Shown: piece by piece, positions 5,581 to 8,225 of the stretch
Layout: every line of letters begins with the position of its first letter
Position numbering within the stretch: the first letter of the stretch is position 1
Source of the DNA: Bacteroidales bacterium
Lineage (GTDB): Bacteria > Bacteroidota > Bacteroidia > Bacteroidales > 4484-276
Assembly (NCBI GenBank): GCA_018400545.1
Contig: JAGYLT010000093.1
Span: 1-8,225, forward strand
Direction: 5' to 3'
DNA length: 8,225 nt
Position numbers and translations under genes: made by a program
Notes under the pieces: generated by a model
Told to the model about the DNA's origin: nothing
Database searches by the model: none
What the model saw: the letters and a program-made list of their open reading frames with translations, nothing else

Positions 5581-5600
5581 GGGTTGAAACATTTTAACCC
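5581..5600 (+). promoter_or_regulatory. Hairpin-forming inverted repeat shortly before the SGNH lipoprotein gene
   Basis: GGGTT (5581-5585) pairs with AACCC (5596-5600), and the inner GAAA/TTTT bases can extend the stem through a G-T pair. It ends 21 bases before the ATG at 5622. It may be an operator or a leader hairpin. No exact TAnnTTTG box is found in front of this gene, unlike most others here. Confidence 0.3.
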
Positions 5601-5621
5601 TCATTAAAATATACAGAAGAA

Positions 5622-6377
5622 ATGGCCAGAAATATTTTTATAATACTTTTGGGATTCGTCTTAATGGCTTGTACCGAAAAAGAGAACTCAAACAGCATGA
5701 TCGGAAACGATAGCAATAACAACAATAATAGTAATAACAATAGCCAAAATGGCGAGGAGCCTCCGGCTGAAAAGCAGAATTATCTTGCCCTCGGCGATTC
5801 CTATACCATTGGCCAGAGTGTAGCCATTGATGAGCGCTTTCCGGTTCAGTTATCAATTAAACTCAGCAGCAATGGAATACCCATGGAAGCCGCTCAAATA
5901 ATTGCGAGAACCGGTTGGTCAACCGGCCAGTTGATCACAGCAATCGAGGAGGAGAATATTCAGCAAACCTTTGATATGGTTAGTCTGCTTATTGGTGTAA
6001 ATAATCAATACCGTGGCCGTGATACTGCCGAGTACAGAATCGAATTCCGACAGTTGCTTCAAACAGCAATTGAATTTGCTGATGGTAAAGAAAACAATGT
6101 GCTGGTACTTTCAATACCGGATTATGGCCCTACACCTTTCGCACAGAATAGTGACACAGTGAGGATTGCAAGAGAGATCGATGCTTTTAATGTCATAAAC
6201 CTGCAGGAAACCAGAAAAACCAATGCCCGGTATTTCAATATCACAGGCATTTCGCGCAAAGCCAGGACCCAACCTGACCTGATCGCACAGGATGGTTTGC
6301 ATCCGTCGGGTGAAATGTACCGGCAATGGGTGGAACTCATTTTTCCTGCTGCCAGCGAAATCCTTTCTCAAGAATAA
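5622..6377 (+). CDS. SGNH/GDSL-fold hydrolase lipoprotein
   Basis: This is a 251-residue predicted lipoprotein esterase/lipase-like hydrolase. The short basic start, hydrophobic stretch and lipobox LMAC (14-17) mark signal peptidase II cleavage and lipidation at Cys17, so it should act in the periplasm or on the outer membrane. Residues 21-52 are a low-complexity Asn/Ser linker encoded by AAT/AAC/AGY triplets. The SGNH blocks follow in order: LALGDSYTIG (55-64, nucleophile Ser60), RTGWSTGQL with Gly98, IGVNNQ with Gly125 and Asn127, and DGLHPSG with Asp224 and His227. The catalytic set is complete, so activity is likely, but the substrate (lipid, acyl-sugar or other ester) cannot be told from sequence. 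The gene ends 8 bases before kynU and probably shares its transcript. A MARN start with the lipobox at position 17 is the expected length, which supports this ATG. Confidence 0.9.
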   Translation: MARNIFIILLGFVLMACTEKENSNSMIGNDSNNNNNSNNNSQNGEEPPAEKQNYLALGDSYTIGQSVAIDERFPVQLSIKLSSNGIPMEAAQIIARTGWSTGQLITAIEEENIQQTFDMVSLLIGVNNQYRGRDTAEYRIEFRQLLQTAIEFADGKENNVLVLSIPDYGPTPFAQNSDTVRIAREIDAFNVINLQETRKTNARYFNITGISRKARTQPDLIAQDGLHPSGEMYRQWVELIFPAASEILSQE

Positions 6378-6385
6378 AATGTCTA

Positions 6386-7678
6386 ATGAGTAAAAATAAC
6401 AATTTTCAGCCCGGCCAGGATTTTGCTTCAGCTATGGATAATGATGATCCACTGAGATCGTTCCGGGAGCAATTTTTCCATCCTGAATCTGATATTATTT
6501 ATCTGGATGGGAACTCACTGGGGCGTTTACCCAAAAAAGCAATTGCGCTCACAAATGATGTTGTGGAACGGCAGTGGGGCGACCGCCTGATAAGAAGCTG
6601 GAATGAGGGATGGTACACCCTGTCAGAAAAACTGGCCGGAAAGATGGCAAAAATTGTTGGTGCGGATGCCGATGAAATTGCAGTTGGCGATTCCACTTCT
6701 GTGAATTTGTATAAAACTGCCATGGCAGCATTAAAGCTCAATCCGGGGAAAAAGAAAATTGTTTCGGACGTATTGAATTTCCCCACCGATATTTATGTGT
6801 TGCAGGGTATTGCTGATCAACTCGTTGATGATTATCACATTGAACTGGCCCAATCCGGAGATGCTATTTCCGTAACGATGGCAGAACTGGACCGTGTGAT
6901 TGATGAAGATACAGCCTTTGTGGTTTTGTCGGCGGTGGCTTTCAAAAGTGCATTTATGTACGACATGAAACTGGTTACTGATCTGGTTCACCAAAAAGGC
7001 GCTTTAATCATTTGGGACCTGAGCCATGCTGCCGGTGCCATTCCTGTTGACCTGAACGGCTCCGGAGCTGACATGGCCATTGGCTGTACCTATAAATATC
7101 TGAATGGCGGCCCCGGATCGCCGGCTTATCTTTTTGTTTCGAAAAAACTACTGAAAAAAATAACTTCGCCCATCTGGGGTTGGTTTGGCGATCAAAATCC
7201 GTTTGCCTTCGATTTGGATTACAAACCTGCTGGCGGCATCCGGAAGTTTATGGCCGGAACACCACCTGTTTTATCGCTGGCAGCCATCGAACCCGGTCTG
7301 GACCTGATCCTGGAGGCAGGCATGCAAAACCTGCGACAAAAATCCATACTACAATCCGAATACCTGAAATATCTGTGGGAAGAATTGCTAAAGCCCCTGG
7401 GATATGAACCGGGTTCTCCCGATGATCCCAAAAAAAGAGGCTCCCATATTTCCCTGCGCCATCCGGAAGCCTACCGCATTTGCAAAGCCCTTATCGAGCC
7501 CACAGACGGCAGCCCCGTTATCATCCCCGATTTCCGTGAACCCGATAATATAAGGCTGGGGATTGCGCCATTATATAATTCTTTTGAGGATATTTATCGC
7601 ACCGCCAAACGATTACAGGCCATTGTTTCGAAGAAGCTTTTTGAAGAATATTCAGTAACTCGTGATGCGGTAACGTAA
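6386..7678 (+). CDS. kynU: Kynureninase
   Basis: This PLP enzyme (430 residues, normal length) cleaves L-kynurenine to anthranilate and L-alanine in tryptophan degradation. It can also act on 3-hydroxykynurenine toward quinolinate and NAD. Family motifs run in order: YLDGNSLG (39-46), SWNEGW (71-76), GDSTSVNLYK (101-110), NFPTD (131-135), WDLSHAAGA (210-218), CTYKYLNGGPGSPA (234-247), WGWFG (264-268), AGTPPVLSLAA (290-300) and RGSHISLRHPE (351-361). Lys237 is the expected Schiff-base lysine, with Tyr236, Asp211, His214, Phe132 and Asp135 around PLP. Trp72, Gly291 and Thr292 match Trp64, Gly281 and Thr282 of the Pseudomonas enzyme, which prefers kynurenine. One segment is unusual: LSAVAFKSAFMYDM (181-194), where Pseudomonas has LTHVNYKTG. 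I chose the ATG at 6386, because a longer in-frame start at 6326 would overlap the hydrolase gene and adds no family sequence. It is probably translated from the hydrolase-kynU transcript. Confidence 0.95.
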   Translation: MSKNNNFQPGQDFASAMDNDDPLRSFREQFFHPESDIIYLDGNSLGRLPKKAIALTNDVVERQWGDRLIRSWNEGWYTLSEKLAGKMAKIVGADADEIAVGDSTSVNLYKTAMAALKLNPGKKKIVSDVLNFPTDIYVLQGIADQLVDDYHIELAQSGDAISVTMAELDRVIDEDTAFVVLSAVAFKSAFMYDMKLVTDLVHQKGALIIWDLSHAAGAIPVDLNGSGADMAIGCTYKYLNGGPGSPAYLFVSKKLLKKITSPIWGWFGDQNPFAFDLDYKPAGGIRKFMAGTPPVLSLAAIEPGLDLILEAGMQNLRQKSILQSEYLKYLWEELLKPLGYEPGSPDDPKKRGSHISLRHPEAYRICKALIEPTDGSPVIIPDFREPDNIRLGIAPLYNSFEDIYRTAKRLQAIVSKKLFEEYSVTRDAVT

Positions 7679-7701
7679 TGGGAATGGACTAACATTTGCA
7701 A

Positions 7702-7726
7702 CCAGAAAATGTCAGACATTATCTGG
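7702..7726. terminator. 25-base near-perfect inverted repeat between convergent genes (candidate two-way terminator)
   Basis: CCAGA (7702-7706) pairs with TCTGG (7722-7726). After one A-A mismatch, AATGTC (7708-7713) pairs with GACATT (7715-7720), centred on A7714. It lies 24 bases after kynU and 75 bases past the stop of the minus-strand gene at 7801. Placement between converging genes fits a two-way terminator. A run of T is missing on both sides, so a protein-binding dyad remains possible. Confidence 0.45.
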
Positions 7727-7800
7727 CCAACTGGAAATATTTTGCTCCTTCCCCCGATTAACGGAAATTTGTGCAAACGAACCACTGCCATAAAATAAAT

Positions 7801-8225
7801 TTAGCTTTTGATATAGTGATGCGGATATTCCGGCAAACGATTTTGAAATGATAAAACCGACTCTTTTAAAATCACACCTTTTTCTATGTTAATCGCTTTT
7901 TGAACCGTATCATTTTTCATCCAGGCTTCAGGGCCTCCCAGGATAGATGGCAGGTGTACAATTAAAGCCGCTGATATGGATCGTGAGGCACTGTCCCACA
8001 AATAACTCGGGGTATGGTCCACGGCATAATAATCAATACTGCCAATATGCAGCATCGGATTTTTGAAAGTGGTGGGCTTCGCAAAATAAAATCCCATTCC
8101 TTCATCGCAACTCACATCAATAATCAGACTTCCCGGTTTTAGAACAGCTTTTTCGTCTTCGGTTACAAAATTGATAGGGCTGTCGGTATTCTGATAAATG
8201 CCGTTGATTATGATTTCTGATTCGC
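7801..8225 (-). CDS. N5-(carboxyethyl)ornithine synthase / alanine dehydrogenase-like enzyme, C-terminal part (runs off the window)
   Basis: The minus-strand frame is open from the window edge to a TAA at 7803-7801, giving 140 residues of a C-terminus. It belongs to the alanine dehydrogenase/PNT fold, which also includes saccharopine dehydrogenases and N5-(carboxyethyl)ornithine synthase. Visible family stretches are IIINGIYQNTDSPINFVTED near the edge, LKPGSLIIDVSCDEGMGF, FAKPTTFKNP, and YYAVDHTPSYLWDSASRSIS. The VSCDxGMGF and VDHTPSYLW patterns fit carboxyethylornithine synthase-like members best. Those condense ornithine with pyruvate using NADPH. The nucleotide-binding glycine motif should lie outside the window, so cofactor and substrate cannot be judged. 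An internal GTG at 8115 is not the start, because conserved sequence continues upstream of it. The gene converges on kynU with a 122-base spacer. Family is confident, exact substrate is not. Confidence 0.8.
   Translation of the reverse strand, partial: ESEIIINGIYQNTDSPINFVTEDEKAVLKPGSLIIDVSCDEGMGFYFAKPTTFKNPMLHIGSIDYYAVDHTPSYLWDSASRSISAALIVHLPSILGGPEAWMKNDTVQKAINIEKGVILKESVLSFQNRLPEYPHHYIKS

Noticed and set aside
6326..6385. Upstream in-frame ATG for kynU adding 20 residues
   Set aside because: It overlaps the conserved end of the hydrolase gene. The added residues resemble nothing in kynureninases, and the ATG at 6386 gives the normal family N-terminus.
6379..6393. ATG at 6379 just after the hydrolase stop
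   Set aside because: It opens a frame of only four codons (ATG TCT AAT GAG) before a stop; it could at most be a chance start near the kynU ATG.

Overview
The window looks like an ordinary chromosomal segment from a member of the Bacteroidota. This rests on three things. Five of the genes have an exact TAnnTTTG box (the Bacteroidota-type -7 promoter element) about 18-28 bases before the ATG. Shine-Dalgarno sequences are essentially absent. The protein sequences and the AT-rich intergenic DNA also fit that phylum. No genus can be named from the sequence alone.

Layout. The left part is on the minus strand: the N-terminal third of TsaD (1-494, running off the window), a UPF0316/DUF5698-DUF2179 membrane protein (723-1322), and an assimilatory APS/PAPS reductase of the iron-sulfur type (1575-2291). 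Each has its own -7 box, so these are probably three separate transcription units. A 336-base divergent intergenic region (2292-2627) follows. It holds a 7-bp tandem repeat, a GC-rich palindromic patch that looks like a dispersed repeat, a perfect 17-bp dyad and a promoter. The plus strand then carries a long-form RtcB RNA ligase homologue (2628-4040), an AAA_14/DUF4143-type ATPase (4252-5448) preceded by a cluster of TTTGCAAA-like boxes, a lipoprotein of the SGNH hydrolase fold (5622-6377), and kynureninase (6386-7678) only 8 bases behind it. The right edge holds the C-terminal part of a minus-strand alanine dehydrogenase/PNT-like enzyme, closest by motif to N5-(carboxyethyl)ornithine synthase (7801-8225). 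It converges on kynU across a spacer containing a strong 25-base inverted repeat.

How the genes fit together. Most are unrelated housekeeping or metabolic functions: tRNA t6A modification, sulfate assimilation, RNA ligation, tryptophan/kynurenine catabolism and an opine-type amino acid dehydrogenase. The only convincing operon is the lipoprotein hydrolase plus kynureninase. I see no CRISPR array, phage gene, transposase, tRNA or rRNA. I find no clear undescribed multi-gene system. The most interesting leads are the iterated palindromic boxes in front of the ATPase, the divergent long RtcB subfamily member, the altered active-site-proximal segment of the kynureninase and the unexplained intergenic palindromes.
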